A stretch of 64,000 bases of DNA from Labrenzia sp. CE80 (GCF_009650605.1 NZ_WAJT01000001.1:1860001-1924000); one strand, 5' to 3'. Shown: positions 45,703 to 55,507, counted from the stretch's first letter. Made by a program: numbers and translations. Notes: generated by a model from the sequence alone, not told the origin.

Positions 45703-46266
45703 TTAAGCCTCAGGTTCGTCCTTCAGCTTTGCCAGAGCAGCAAATGGAGACGGTGCCGGTTCGTCCTCTTCGGCTTCATCGGTCTCAACGGCTTCAAACT
45801 CTGCACCGGGCTTGCGCGGAAACGCGTCGATATTCAATGCCAGCTGCTCGCAGACAACGGCTCCCAGATCGAGAACCCCGTCAACCATCACGTCCGGCGG
45901 ATCAAGGGTCTCCAGTTCGATTTCGATTTCCCCTTCATCGTTCAGGTCGCGCGGGCGCTTTGGACGGCTGGACACTGGTTCAAAGGTCCGATCGACTTCA
46001 TCGAAGAGCTCCTCAACGAAGGGCTCGAGCGTCACGACGCAGGTGCGTTGCAACCTCCCCCTCACAGTTCCTGTTACGCGCACACCGGCCTTGCGCCATG
46101 GCTTGAGGCGAAGGTCCGCGATCAAGTTTTCGATGCCGTCGAGCTCATAAGCCTTTGCAATCCGCTGGCGCTCACCCTCATTGGGTTCGAGCACCACCTG
46201 GCGCTCCTCATTGCCCAAGCGGTCACCAGCGATCCTGTGCGAAAAGGGGAAGGTCTCAGTTGCCAT
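45703..46266 (-). CDS. DUF177 / YceD family protein
   Basis: This 187-residue protein has the YceD core (RTCVVTLEPFVEELFDEVDR) and the acid-rich C-terminus ending SPFAALAKLK, a hallmark of the family. In many bacteria YceD is linked to 23S rRNA/L32 accumulation and sits with rpmF and plsX; rpmF is absent here. ATG 46266 has AAGGA nine bases upstream. It overlaps the preceding chaperone gene by 11 bp. Confidence 0.88.
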   Translation of the reverse strand: MATETFPFSHRIAGDRLGNEERQVVLEPNEGERQRIAKAYELDGIENLIADLRLKPWRKAGVRVTGTVRGRLQRTCVVTLEPFVEELFDEVDRTFEPVSSRPKRPRDLNDEGEIEIELETLDPPDVMVDGVLDLGAVVCEQLALNIDAFPRKPGAEFEAVETDEAEEDEPAPSPFAALAKLKDEPEA

Positions 46267-46816
46267 TTTCTTTTTCCTTGTCGGCAAACGATGCAGGGTC
46301 CGGGAACGTCAGTCCGCCGGAGATGATGGTCTCCGGGGTCTGGCTCTTCAGGTCCGCGGCTGCGGCGATCAGATAGCGTGCCAGCGCCTTTTCCGAGCCC
46401 TTGCTGTCGGTATCGGGATAAATGTTGCGCGTCAGGGCCTCGGCCAGACCATCCACGTCACCTTCTTCAATGGCTGGCATATAGGCGTCGGCACGGCCAT
46501 AAAAAGCCTCTCCCAGCGCCTTGATCTTTTTTGGCACACGTACATCTGACACGCCCATCTCGCGCAAGCTTGCGTCCATGTCGTTGAAGAAGATGTCGAA
46601 GACCCTTTGAGCGAAGTCCGAGATGTCCCTGCTCTCGCCGCGCAACCGGCCGAACAGCAGCACCGCATGGACGACGATCATGTCAAAACGGCCATCGACC
46701 GTGTCTGGAACGGCCATGCGCTCATAGAAGGGCAGTTGCCGCGCTTGAGCCACGATCTGTGAATAGACCTTGAGCTCTGCGTCGTGCTTTTTGCGGCGGA
46801 AGAGGCCGAAGAGCAT
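46256..46816 (-). CDS. ubiquinol-cytochrome c chaperone (CBP3 family)
   Basis: This 186-residue protein matches the CBP3/UQCC1-type family: YSQIVAQARQLPFYERMAVP, then DTVDGRFDMIVVHAVLLFGR, with DISDFAQRVFDIFFNDMDAS and LREMGVSDVRVPKKIKALGE. In mitochondria CBP3 helps cytochrome b assembly; the bacterial role is likely similar. ATG 46816 (MLFGLFRRKK) has GGAG six bases upstream; longer frames are shadows of bamE. Confidence 0.9.
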   Translation of the reverse strand: MLFGLFRRKKHDAELKVYSQIVAQARQLPFYERMAVPDTVDGRFDMIVVHAVLLFGRLRGESRDISDFAQRVFDIFFNDMDASLREMGVSDVRVPKKIKALGEAFYGRADAYMPAIEEGDVDGLAEALTRNIYPDTDSKGSEKALARYLIAAAADLKSQTPETIISGGLTFPDPASFADKEKENGN

Positions 46817-46927
46817 GGTAATCTCCATGATAACTGGTGTTGCCATGTGCCCTATCCCACGATAGGGACTTTGCCAAGAAACGATTGTTGACACCGGCCG
46901 TGATGACGGCCCTACAGGAAGACCCGC

Positions 46928-47365
46928 ATGAATATCAAGGCGCATGCCGTCCTCATACCGCTTCTTGTCGCCCTGCCGCTCGGCGGATGCTTCACGCAGA
47001 CCTATACCCATGGCCACGTCATATCCAATGACATGCTGTCCCAGGTCCAGGTTGGCTCCTCCAAGGAACAGGTGGAGATCGTTCTCGGCTCGCCCTCGAC
47101 GACCTCGAGCCTCAGCGGCGACGCCTACTACTATATTTCGCAGGTCACCGAGACGACGGCCTTCCTTGCACCGGACATCGTTGAGCAGCGCGTGGTCGCG
47201 GTCTATTTCGACGAAGACGGTTATGTGCGTGACCTGGCCAACTACGGTCTGCAGGATGGAAAAGTCATCGACTTCATCTCGCGCAAGACGCGCACCGGCG
47301 GGTCGGACTATGGCTTCCTGACCCAGATCCTGCGCGGCGCAGCAAGCCCGGGCATCGGCCTTTAA
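46928..47365 (+). CDS. bamE: outer membrane assembly factor BamE
   Basis: This 145-residue lipoprotein has a signal with lipobox (LVALPLGGCF) and the SmpA/OmlA domain (LSQVQVGSSKEQVEIVLGSP, then TTSSLSGDAYYYIS and VVAVYFDEDGYVRDLANYGL). BamE is part of the BAM complex that inserts beta-barrel proteins in the outer membrane. It is divergent from the CBP3-type gene and is followed by a terminator. Confidence 0.93.
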   Translation: MNIKAHAVLIPLLVALPLGGCFTQTYTHGHVISNDMLSQVQVGSSKEQVEIVLGSPSTTSSLSGDAYYYISQVTETTAFLAPDIVEQRVVAVYFDEDGYVRDLANYGLQDGKVIDFISRKTRTGGSDYGFLTQILRGAASPGIGL

Positions 47366-47387
47366 GGCAACCATATCTTCGAGTGCG

Positions 47388-47422
47388 AAAGCCCCAGCAG
47401 ACCTGCCGGGGCTTTCTTTTTT
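47388..47422 (+). terminator. Rho-independent terminator after bamE
   Basis: An 8-bp stem (AAAGCCCC / GGGGCTTT) with a 12-nt loop that can pair internally is followed by TTTCTTTTTT-type sequence on +. Confidence 0.85.
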
Positions 47423-47438
47423 GGAGCACTTACGACAA

Positions 47439-49577
47439 TCAGTGGGCCAAGACTGCCAGCAGCAAGAGCGCAACGATGTTGGTGATCTTGATCATCGGAT
47501 TCACTGCCGGCCCTGCGGTGTCCTTGTAGGGATCGCCAACCGTATCGCCCGTGACAGAAGCCTTATGCGCTTCCGAGCCCTTCTGGTGGGTGACGCCGTC
47601 CTTGTCGGTGAAGCCGTCCTCGAACGACTTCTTGGCATTGTCCCAGGCCCCACCGCCAGCGGTCATGGAGATGGCGACAAAGAGACCGGTGACGATCACT
47701 CCGAGAAGCATCGCTCCGACCGCAGCAAAGGCCTCGGACGGCGTTGCAACGGCCCGTACCACAAAGAAGACAAACAGAGGCGAGAGCACCGGCAGCAGCG
47801 AGGGAATGATCATTTCCTTGATCGCCGCCTTGGTCAGCATGTCCACGGCGCGGCCGTAGTCAGGCTTTTCCGTGCCCTGCATGATGCCCGGCTTTTCCTT
47901 GAACTGACGGCGTACTTCCTCGACCACAGCGCCCGCAGCCCGGCCCACCGCTGTCATGGAGATGCCGCCAAAGAGATAGGGCAGCAGACCACCGAACAGC
48001 AGGCCGGCAACCACATAGGGGTTCGACAGGGTGAAGAGCGTGTCGACGTCAATGCCCTCGAAGATCGACCCCGGCTCTGCAGTAGAGGCAAAGAAGCGCA
48101 GATCTTCCGTATAGGCGGCGAAGAGCACCAACGCACCGAGGCCCGCAGACCCGATGGCATAGCCCTTGGTGACGGCCTTGGTCGTGTTGCCGACCGCATC
48201 GAGCGCATCCGTTGTGGCCCGCACTTCTGCCGGCAGATCCGCCATTTCCGCAATCCCGCCGGCGTTGTCCGTGACCGGACCGAAGGCATCGAGCGCGACG
48301 ACCATTCCCGCCAGTGCCAGCATGGTCGTCACCGCGATGGCGATGCCGAAAAGTCCAGCCAGAGCGTAGGCCACGAGGATGCCCGCGATGATGATCAGTG
48401 CCGGCAATGCGGTGGCTTCCAGTGACACAGCCAGCCCCTGGATCACATTGGTGCCGTGACCGGTGACGGACGCCTGGGCAATGGACCGCACGGGGCGGTA
48501 TTCCGTGCCCGTGTAATATTCGGTCACCCAGATGATCAATCCGGTCACCAGAAGGCCTACGATGCCGCAATAGAAAAGGTCCATCGCTGTAAAGCTGACG
48601 CCTCTCGCCGTCGTGTAGAGGGTTCCCGCGCCAAGCCAGCTGAGCGTGATGATCAGGAGCGCGACGGCCGAGAGCACCGCGGTGGCGATGAAGCCCTTGT
48701 AGAGCGCGCCCATGATCGAGTTGTTGCTGCCAAGCTTGACGAAGAAGGTGCCGATGATCGAGGTCACGACACAGGCTGCGCCGATCACCATGGGCAGAAG
48801 CATCAGCTGTTCAGCGACGGCCCCGGTGAAGAAGATTGACGCCAGAACCATGGTCGCGACCAGGGTCACGGCATAGGTCTCGAACAGATCCGCCGCCATG
48901 CCGGCACAATCGCCGACGTTGTCACCGACGTTGTCGGCGATGGTGGCCGGATTGCGCGGATCGTCTTCGGGAATGCCCGCTTCGACCTTGCCGACGAGAT
49001 CGCCGCCGACATCCGCCCCCTTGGTGAAAATGCCGCCGCCCAGACGGGCAAAGATGGAGATGAGCGATGCGCCGAAGCCAAGCGCAACCAGCGAATCGAT
49101 CACGACCCGGTCGGTTGGCGCATAGCCCATGGGTCCGGTCAGGATGGCGTAGTAGACCGCAACGCCCAGAAGCGCGAGACCGGCGACAAGGAGCCCGGTG
49201 ACCGCACCCGACTTGAAAGCGATCTCAAGACCAGCGGCCAGGGACTGACTGGCGGCCTGGGCCGTGCGCACATTGGCACGCACCGAAACCATCATGCCGA
49301 TGAAACCGGCCAGGCCCGAAAGAACCGCGCCGATCAGAAAGCCGATGGCGGCCGTGCCGGACAGCAACAGCCAGGCCAAAACAAAAACGACCGCCCCGAC
49401 AATGGCGATCGTTGTGTACTGGCGTGTCAGATAGGCCTGAGCCCCTTCCTGAATTGCGCCGGCTATTTCGCGCATGCGCTCCGATCCGGCATCGGCGGCC
49501 ATGACCGACTGGATGGCCCAGCCCCCGTAGGCAATGGACAAGAGCCCACAGACAATGATGACGACTAACTCGCTCAT
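47439..49577 (-). CDS. hppA: H+-translocating inorganic pyrophosphatase, K+-independent type
   Basis: This 712-residue protein has about 16 membrane helices and pumps H+ using pyrophosphate. Catalytic segments are visible: TKGADVGGDLVGKVEAGIPE, DDPRNPATIADNVGDNVGDC and the late GDTVGDPYKDTAGPAVNPMI. Lys in AVGNTTKAVTKGYAIG (Ala in K+-dependent enzymes) marks the K+-independent class. ATG 49577 has GGGAGGAATT upstream; the longer frame to 49679 is not used. Confidence 0.96.
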   Translation of the reverse strand: MSELVVIIVCGLLSIAYGGWAIQSVMAADAGSERMREIAGAIQEGAQAYLTRQYTTIAIVGAVVFVLAWLLLSGTAAIGFLIGAVLSGLAGFIGMMVSVRANVRTAQAASQSLAAGLEIAFKSGAVTGLLVAGLALLGVAVYYAILTGPMGYAPTDRVVIDSLVALGFGASLISIFARLGGGIFTKGADVGGDLVGKVEAGIPEDDPRNPATIADNVGDNVGDCAGMAADLFETYAVTLVATMVLASIFFTGAVAEQLMLLPMVIGAACVVTSIIGTFFVKLGSNNSIMGALYKGFIATAVLSAVALLIITLSWLGAGTLYTTARGVSFTAMDLFYCGIVGLLVTGLIIWVTEYYTGTEYRPVRSIAQASVTGHGTNVIQGLAVSLEATALPALIIIAGILVAYALAGLFGIAIAVTTMLALAGMVVALDAFGPVTDNAGGIAEMADLPAEVRATTDALDAVGNTTKAVTKGYAIGSAGLGALVLFAAYTEDLRFFASTAEPGSIFEGIDVDTLFTLSNPYVVAGLLFGGLLPYLFGGISMTAVGRAAGAVVEEVRRQFKEKPGIMQGTEKPDYGRAVDMLTKAAIKEMIIPSLLPVLSPLFVFFVVRAVATPSEAFAAVGAMLLGVIVTGLFVAISMTAGGGAWDNAKKSFEDGFTDKDGVTHQKGSEAHKASVTGDTVGDPYKDTAGPAVNPMIKITNIVALLLLAVLAH

Positions 49578-49838
49578 AATTCCTCCCAGAAATGTCGCGA
49601 GCCCGATGTCAGCTGGTTTGTTCTTGTGTTTCGATCCGGCTCGCCCTTGACCGAACCGGCAAGACCGGTCCGTCAACACGGAAACTACGATAGCAGCAAA
49701 AATCCAAGTGCCGTCAAGTTACTCGTTGAATTAACTTAAAACTCACCCTTGGGAATTTTAAGACGCGATGCAGCAATTTACTGGCACGCAATGCAGCATT
49801 CACTTTTCTTTTCTTGCGGCGCAACAAGCACTTGACCC

Positions 49839-51056
49839 TCAGACGGCGTTGTTTCGCCGTTCATGGGTCAAAAGCCAGCCAAGCAAAACCAGGCAGAGCA
49901 AAACGAAGGGAAACACCAACCAGTTGACCGTCGACCAGCCGAAGACATCCAGCAGCTGGCCGGAGGAGAAGGAGGCAAAGGCGACAAAGCCGAAGACCAG
50001 GAAATCATTTGTGGCCTGCACCATATTGCGCTCTTCGGGCTGATAGGTGTCCGTCAGCATGGCCGTTGCGCCGATGAAGCCGAAGTTCCAGCCCAGACCA
50101 AGCAGAATCAGCGCGCTCCAGAAATGCACCAGCTCGATGCCCATCAGCGCCACGATGGCGCAAGCGGCCAGCATGGCAAGGCCGATGGCAACGATGCGCT
50201 CCTTGCCGAAGCGGGCGATCAGGCTGCCGGTGAAGAAGCTGGGGCCGAACATGGCCAGAACGTGCCACTGGATGCCCAGCGCCGCATCGGTCTCCGACAG
50301 ACCGCAGGCAATCATCGCCAGTGGTGTTGCCGTCATCACCAGGCTCATCAGCGCGTAGGATGTGACGCCGCAGGCAGCGGACACGATGAAGCGCGGCTGG
50401 GCCATGATCTGGCCAAGCGGCCGGCCACCGCGCGGAGTGCCTTTGACGTGCACGGGCTTCGGGATCTTCAGGAAGGCAACCAGCACGAGCGAGATCAGCG
50501 CGAGGCCGGACTGGGCCACATAGGTGCCGGCAAAGAGGATCGGGTCAAAGGCGTCCTTGGTCCAGATCACGGTCTGGGGTCCGACAATGCCGGCCAGCAC
50601 TCCGCCGGCCATGACCCAGGAGATCGCCTTGGGCTTGAACGCGTCGCTGGCGGTGTCGGCGGCTGCAAAGCGGTATTGCTGGGCAAAGGCATTGGCAAAG
50701 CCAGTGAGGCAGGCGCCCAGGGAAAACAGCAGGAAATCCTCGATGAAGATGGCAAAGGCGGCCAGAAGACCGGCCACACAGCCCATCAAGCAGGCAGCCA
50801 TAAAGCCTGGCCGGCGACCGAAGCGGCGCATGATCATGCCGGCCGGCAAGGTACCCAGCGCCGTGCCCAGCACCATGGCCGAGACCGGCACGGTCGCCAG
50901 CGACTTGTTCTCCCCCAGCAGCATGTAGCCAACCAGGGAGCCGGTGATGATCACGATCGACGCAGAAGCCGCCCCGACGGCCTGGGCCATGGCAAGCAAC
51001 AGCGCATTGCGCCGGGCCAGGCGGTCATCGACGGCGGCGGAAGCAGAAACAGACAT
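49839..51056 (-). CDS. MFS transporter
   Basis: This 405-residue transporter has 12 predicted helices with the loop 2-3 motif GMIMRRFGRRPGFMAACLMG. A long hydrophilic loop (VHVKGTPRGGRPLGQ) separates the two halves. ATG 51056 (MSVSASAAVDD) is chosen. The substrate is unknown. The first ten or so codons and about 120 bp upstream occur again at 62.45-62.61 kb as a direct repeat. Confidence 0.88.
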   Translation of the reverse strand: MSVSASAAVDDRLARRNALLLAMAQAVGAASASIVIITGSLVGYMLLGENKSLATVPVSAMVLGTALGTLPAGMIMRRFGRRPGFMAACLMGCVAGLLAAFAIFIEDFLLFSLGACLTGFANAFAQQYRFAAADTASDAFKPKAISWVMAGGVLAGIVGPQTVIWTKDAFDPILFAGTYVAQSGLALISLVLVAFLKIPKPVHVKGTPRGGRPLGQIMAQPRFIVSAACGVTSYALMSLVMTATPLAMIACGLSETDAALGIQWHVLAMFGPSFFTGSLIARFGKERIVAIGLAMLAACAIVALMGIELVHFWSALILLGLGWNFGFIGATAMLTDTYQPEERNMVQATNDFLVFGFVAFASFSSGQLLDVFGWSTVNWLVFPFVLLCLVLLGWLLTHERRNNAV

Positions 51057-51175
51057 GAGAAATCCGGAGTTCACACGGTCCCGGGACCCGGACCGATTCA
51101 TAAGACGCACAATAGCTCCCCTCTCCTACACCAGCTTTGCCCCTAAGGCAGCAATTGATTGGCGGGAGGGGGAAG
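51022..51175 (+). repeat. 154-bp direct repeat, copy 1
   Basis: This stretch covers the start of the MFS gene and its upstream region. It aligns without gaps to 62454-62607 with 14 mismatches by eye (about 91% identity), in the same orientation. Confidence 0.9.
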
Positions 51176-51238
51176 TGGAAAGGTTAGCCGGGAGAATGGC
51201 ACGCGTAGGAACGTATCGTCGAGCCCGCCCCTCGTCGT

Positions 51239-52168
51239 CTAGAAAAGGTCCGGACGTGAGGCCCGCATGACACCGATCGTTTCACGGAACCACCGATGCA
51301 TCAGCGAGTTGTGGGCACGCTCGTGCCAGAGTTGGTAAAATTGGATTTTCGGATACTCCAGCGGAGACTCGACAATTGCCAGCGGCAAAATAGAGGAGAA
51401 ATGATTGGCAAAATGGCGAGTGACAGTGAAGACTAGGTCGGTACCGACCAGAAGATAAGGGGCCATCAAGAAATATGAGATGACAACGTCGCGACTACGC
51501 TGCAGGCGCAACGAACTCAGATGCGTCTCAACAACGCCGCGATGGGCAATTGCATAATCTGCAGGAGCAATATGGTGAGCCTGTAGATACTCCTCGACGG
51601 TTGCCTTGCGACGGGTGAATTCGTGATTGCGATCGACGAGGCAGACAAACTGATCTTCGAAAAGCACAGAGCGCCGGAGTGTCGGCGGCGGCGTCGGCCA
51701 GTTAGAGATGACAATATCGGCGGCACCGTCAGCCAAAGCTCCCTCGAAATCATAGTCAGGACTGAGTGCACGCATAACCAGCCGCGCCTCAGGTGCCCGC
51801 CGACGAAACTCTTGAATAAAGCGGTTGAATGTCAACGGCAGGATGTGATCGGGCAGAGCAATCGTAAAGGTCCTCTGGGTTTCCGAAGGGTCGAATGCTT
51901 CCGGCCTGACGAGCAAATCATCGAGTTCAGAAAGTGTATTACGGATCGATGACTTAAGCTGGCTGGCCCTGTCGGTCAGTACCATGCCGTTGTGGGCGCG
52001 AACCAGAAGAGGATCATCGAAGATTTCACGAAGTTGCTTGAGCACCAGACTTGTGGCCGGCTGGCTCATGCCAAGTTTTTCGGCTGCCCGCGTGACGCTT
52101 TGTTCCTCACACAATACCGAAAACACTCGAAGCAGGGACGCACTCAACGGATTTTGGGCAGTCGCCAT
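51239..52168 (-). CDS. LysR family transcriptional regulator
   Basis: This 309-residue regulator has the LysR helix-turn-helix (LLRVFSVLCEEQSVTRAAEK, LGMSQPATSLVLKQLREIFD) and a periplasmic-binding-like effector domain (FTIALPDHILPLTFNRFIQE). It is divergent from the TRAP operon starting at 52600. That operon has a sigma-54-type promoter, so the LysR protein may be a repressor or may control other genes. Confidence 0.9.
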   Translation of the reverse strand: MATAQNPLSASLLRVFSVLCEEQSVTRAAEKLGMSQPATSLVLKQLREIFDDPLLVRAHNGMVLTDRASQLKSSIRNTLSELDDLLVRPEAFDPSETQRTFTIALPDHILPLTFNRFIQEFRRRAPEARLVMRALSPDYDFEGALADGAADIVISNWPTPPPTLRRSVLFEDQFVCLVDRNHEFTRRKATVEEYLQAHHIAPADYAIAHRGVVETHLSSLRLQRSRDVVISYFLMAPYLLVGTDLVFTVTRHFANHFSSILPLAIVESPLEYPKIQFYQLWHERAHNSLMHRWFRETIGVMRASRPDLF

Positions 52169-52599
52169 GCTATATCCCTATATAAGAAAATCCATATATT
52201 ACTATATGAAAAATTAATATCGTACAACGACTAAAATTCAAGTCGGGAGGCGCTTTGAAACGCAAATCAAAAACAAAATAGGGATATTCAGCATCAAGCC
52301 ACTGTCATGAAAAGCCAAAAAACATGCAATAAAGCATGATATTGCCTGTTATCTATTCGATTTATGCGGCACCTACACACTTACCTTAAGGCAAGCGAGA
52401 GTGGAGACAAGGGATATGGGCAGCGGCCCACAAGCTCTCATGAAAATGACAAATCAAATTCATATATAAGAATAATGCCTTGCGCTATTTGGTCCTATTT
52501 ATTCGATTTTTCCAATAATATATATATGTTATTTTTACTTATTCTGGCACGGTCGTTGCACTGCCGTTTGCATCTTCTAGATCAAACAGGAGCACACGC
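52169..52599. other. AT-rich regulatory region before TRAP operon
   Basis: About 430 bases contain no gene. They hold the likely LysR promoter (repeated ATATA-type tracts near 52170-52210), an inverted repeat GCAATA/TATTGC (52326-52345) about 220 bp upstream of a sigma-54 promoter, and AT tracts (52515-52540) that could bind IHF. Confidence 0.6.
52545..52560 (+). promoter_or_regulatory. consensus sigma-54 promoter
   Basis: TGGCACGGTCGTTGCA matches the RpoN consensus TGGCACGNNNNTTGCW at every specified position, with GG and GC correctly spaced. A start near 52571 would leave a leader of about 30 bases before dctP. No enhancer-binding protein gene is in the window. Confidence 0.8.
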
Positions 52600-53628
52600 A
52601 TGCGCATTATTCCCCTTACCACCTTTGCCGCATTGCTTGCGGCTATGCCCGCCTTTGCCGCAGACATCAGCTGGTTGACCCAGAGCCAGCAGCAAGCCGC
52701 TCAGTATCCCGTCGAAATGGAAGCCATAAACACGCTGGATGGTGAAGGCTTCACCATCAATCGCAATGAGTTTCAGGCGCTCGGTCTAAACTTGGCCGAT
52801 GCGCTGCGCCTGGCGGGATCAGGCAGCTTTCAGGTGGTCACGGCCCAGGTCGGCTCCGCAGCAAAAGATGATCCGTTTCTTGAAGGCATCGACCTCATTG
52901 GCGTTTCCACGGACATGGGTGAGCTCAAGGATGCCGTCGACGCGTATCGCGATGCCTTCAACGAACGCCTAAGCGGCAAGTTCGGCGTTAAGGCCATAGC
53001 AATCTGGCCATTCGGTCCGCAGGTATTCCTGTGTGGAGATGAGATCAACGATCTCGATGACCTGAACGGACTCAAGGTCCGCTCGTTCACAGCATCGATG
53101 TCGACCCTGCTGGAAAACCTTGGTGCGACGCCTGTCACCCTCAGCTTCCCAGAAGTCTATCCGGCCCTGCAGCGCGGCGTTGCATCCTGCGGCGTCACCT
53201 CGCCGACTTCGTCCAACACCGGCAAATGGCCGGAAGTCACGAAGTCTCTCTACCCCCTTTCGGTATCGGGCTCAGTCCAGGCGCATCTCGTTAATCTCGA
53301 TTGGCTGAACAGCTTGTCGGATGAAGAGGGCAGCGCCTTCGCGGCTGCCATGACAACGCTTGAGGATAAGCTATGGACGCTTGCCGTCGAGACCAATGGC
53401 ATCGCACAAGCCTGCTCTACAGGCGGCGATTGCCCGGCTGATGGAATCTACACTTCCTATGACATGACGTTGGCTCCAGTTTCAGATGCAGACAAGGCAA
53501 AGGTCGCGGAGATTGCCATCTCGAAGATCCTTCCCGAATGGGCAGCCAAGTGCGAAGCATCCTATGAAGGCTGCACCGAAATCTGGAATAAGACGGTCGG
53601 CAAGGCACGAGGCCTAATGATCCAATGA
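52600..53628 (+). CDS. TRAP substrate-binding protein (DctP), second system
   Basis: This 342-residue periplasmic protein has a signal peptide (MRIIPLTTFAALLAAMPAFA) and a DctP fold (DDLNGLKVRSFTASMSTLLE, LSFPEVYPALQRGVASCGVT). It has several Cys (FLCGDE; QACSTGGDC; AKCEASYEGC) that may form disulfides, which is unusual for the family. The substrate is unknown. Its stop overlaps the small permease start, and it is the first gene of an RpoN-type operon. Confidence 0.88.
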   Translation: MRIIPLTTFAALLAAMPAFAADISWLTQSQQQAAQYPVEMEAINTLDGEGFTINRNEFQALGLNLADALRLAGSGSFQVVTAQVGSAAKDDPFLEGIDLIGVSTDMGELKDAVDAYRDAFNERLSGKFGVKAIAIWPFGPQVFLCGDEINDLDDLNGLKVRSFTASMSTLLENLGATPVTLSFPEVYPALQRGVASCGVTSPTSSNTGKWPEVTKSLYPLSVSGSVQAHLVNLDWLNSLSDEEGSAFAAAMTTLEDKLWTLAVETNGIAQACSTGGDCPADGIYTSYDMTLAPVSDADKAKVAEIAISKILPEWAAKCEASYEGCTEIWNKTVGKARGLMIQ

Positions 53629-54227
53629 TGAACGCGCCCGCAAACCAGCCCTGGTTTTTGCGCGGCATGGAGGCGGTCGCCATGGCTCTGGCTCTTGCAG
53701 CCGGCCTGGCGGTCGCCATCCTTTCAATCCTCATCGGGGTTGATATCGCCGGTCGCAGTCTATTCGGGCAGTCCCTGCAAGGCACGGACGAACTCGGCGA
53801 ATACACACTGGCATTATGTGGCTCGTTCGGCCTGTCCTATACGCTGCTGGCAAAAGGCCACCCTCGTATCGATCTCGGGCTCAGGATTCTGCCATCCAGG
53901 CTTCAGGATATTCTCCACGTCGTCGCCCTCGCAGCGATTTGTACCATGGGTCTGTTTATGTCCTGGCACGCCTGGGGCGAACTGTCCCAGACATTGAAAT
54001 TCGGAACCGTCACCAACACACCGCTGCAGACACCACTATGGATCCCGCAGAGCATGTGGTTCCTCGGCATGGCATTTTTCGCCCTCACCGGACTCGCAAC
54101 GACGCTGCACAGCCTCTTTCTGCTGGTCCGCGCGCCTGACGAGGTCGCCCGTTTTTACGCTCCCGCCACAATAGAGGACGAGGTCGAGGACTATATCGAC
54201 GAATCCCACAAGGAGGTGTCGGCATGA
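53625..54227 (+). CDS. TRAP small permease (DctQ), second system
   Basis: This 200-residue protein has four hydrophobic segments and DctQ marks (SILIGVDIAGRSLFGQSLQG, DELGEYTLALCGSFGLSYTL, AKGHPRIDLGLRILP). An acidic C-terminal tail (IEDEVEDYIDESHKE) follows the last helix. It overlaps dctP and dctM by four bases each and works with them. Confidence 0.87.
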   Translation: MMNAPANQPWFLRGMEAVAMALALAAGLAVAILSILIGVDIAGRSLFGQSLQGTDELGEYTLALCGSFGLSYTLLAKGHPRIDLGLRILPSRLQDILHVVALAAICTMGLFMSWHAWGELSQTLKFGTVTNTPLQTPLWIPQSMWFLGMAFFALTGLATTLHSLFLLVRAPDEVARFYAPATIEDEVEDYIDESHKEVSA

Positions 54228-55507
54228 TCGGCCTGGAAGGCGCGCTCATCGGCTTTGCGTTACTCTTATTCCTACTCTTCGTAGGCCTACACATAGCCGT
54301 GGCTCTGTTTACAGTTTCCGTTCTGGGAGCATGGTGGTATTTCGGAGACGCAATGCTTAACCCGTTCGGCACCTTTATGTGGGGAACGCTGAACAATTTT
54401 CTGCTCGTCGCCATTCCGCTGTTCGTGTTCATGGGAGAAATCCTAGTCCGCGGTGGCATAACCGAGAGAATGTACCGTGCGCTTTCCGACTGGCTGAAGC
54501 CGCTGCCGGGCGGACTGCTGCACACCAACATATTCGCCTCGACGATCTTCGCTGCCATCTCCGGCTCTTCCGTCGCCACCGCGGCGACCATCGGCACGGT
54601 AGCGTTTCCGACCTTTCGCGCCCAGAACTATTCGGAGCGCTGGATCTCCGGAACCATCGCGTCCGGCGCCACCCTCGGAATCCTGATCCCACCTTCAATC
54701 AACCTGATTATTTATGGCGCGATCACCAACACGTCGATCGGTGCGCTGTTTACGGCCGGTATCCTGCCCGGCCTCGTCCTCGCAGCCATGTTCGTCGCTA
54801 TCGTCGCCGTCTCGGCAACAATAAAGCCGGAAATCGCGGGCCCGCGCGGCAAGCTTGCGCCCTGGCATGAGCGCCGCAAGCGTCTTGTAGACCTGTTGCC
54901 GCCGCTGATCATCTTCATCATCATTATGGGCTCTATCTATGGCGGTTGGGCAACACCGACCGAAGCGGCTGGTGTGGGCGTGCTGGCAGCACTGCTTCTT
55001 GTCGGATTTCATCACGAGCTGAACCTCAGGATGCTGCGTGATGCAATGCTTGCGACGATCTCGACCACGGCTATGACGCTGCTCATCTTGGTTGCAGCAG
55101 CATATCTGAATTTCATTCTTGGTGTTCTCGGCGTGCCGAAGCTCGTCTCCGGTGCTGTTGCAGACATCAGCGCATCACCTCTGGTGGTGCTGCTCATCAT
55201 CGTTTGCCTCTATCTCCTGCTCGGCTGCTTTCTCGATGCCCTCGCGATGATGATCACCACGATCCCGATCATTTGGCCAATCATCGACCATTTGGGCTAT
55301 TCATCGGTGTGGTTTGGCATCTTCTTGGTGATGATGTGCGAGCTGGCCCTGATCACCCCGCCTGTCGGCATGAATCTCTATATCGTCCAGAGTGTGCGTG
55401 GGCGAGGCCATGTCGGCACAGTCATTGCTGGCGTGATACCTTTCCTCGCCTGCATTCTGGTACTGGTAGCACTAATATCGGTCTTTCCAGGACTCGTTCT
55501 GAACTGA
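54224..55507 (+). CDS. TRAP large permease (DctM), second system
   Basis: This 427-residue polytopic protein has LLFLLFVGLHIAVALFTVSV at the N-terminus, IPLFVFMGEILVRGGITERM, GATLGILIPPSINLIIYGAI and GCFLDALAMMITTIPIIWPI. These are classical DctM motifs. It carries the substrate with Na+ or H+. It ends the operon; a following stretch of about 220 bp has no gene. Confidence 0.92.
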   Translation: MIGLEGALIGFALLLFLLFVGLHIAVALFTVSVLGAWWYFGDAMLNPFGTFMWGTLNNFLLVAIPLFVFMGEILVRGGITERMYRALSDWLKPLPGGLLHTNIFASTIFAAISGSSVATAATIGTVAFPTFRAQNYSERWISGTIASGATLGILIPPSINLIIYGAITNTSIGALFTAGILPGLVLAAMFVAIVAVSATIKPEIAGPRGKLAPWHERRKRLVDLLPPLIIFIIIMGSIYGGWATPTEAAGVGVLAALLLVGFHHELNLRMLRDAMLATISTTAMTLLILVAAAYLNFILGVLGVPKLVSGAVADISASPLVVLLIIVCLYLLLGCFLDALAMMITTIPIIWPIIDHLGYSSVWFGIFLVMMCELALITPPVGMNLYIVQSVRGRGHVGTVIAGVIPFLACILVLVALISVFPGLVLN

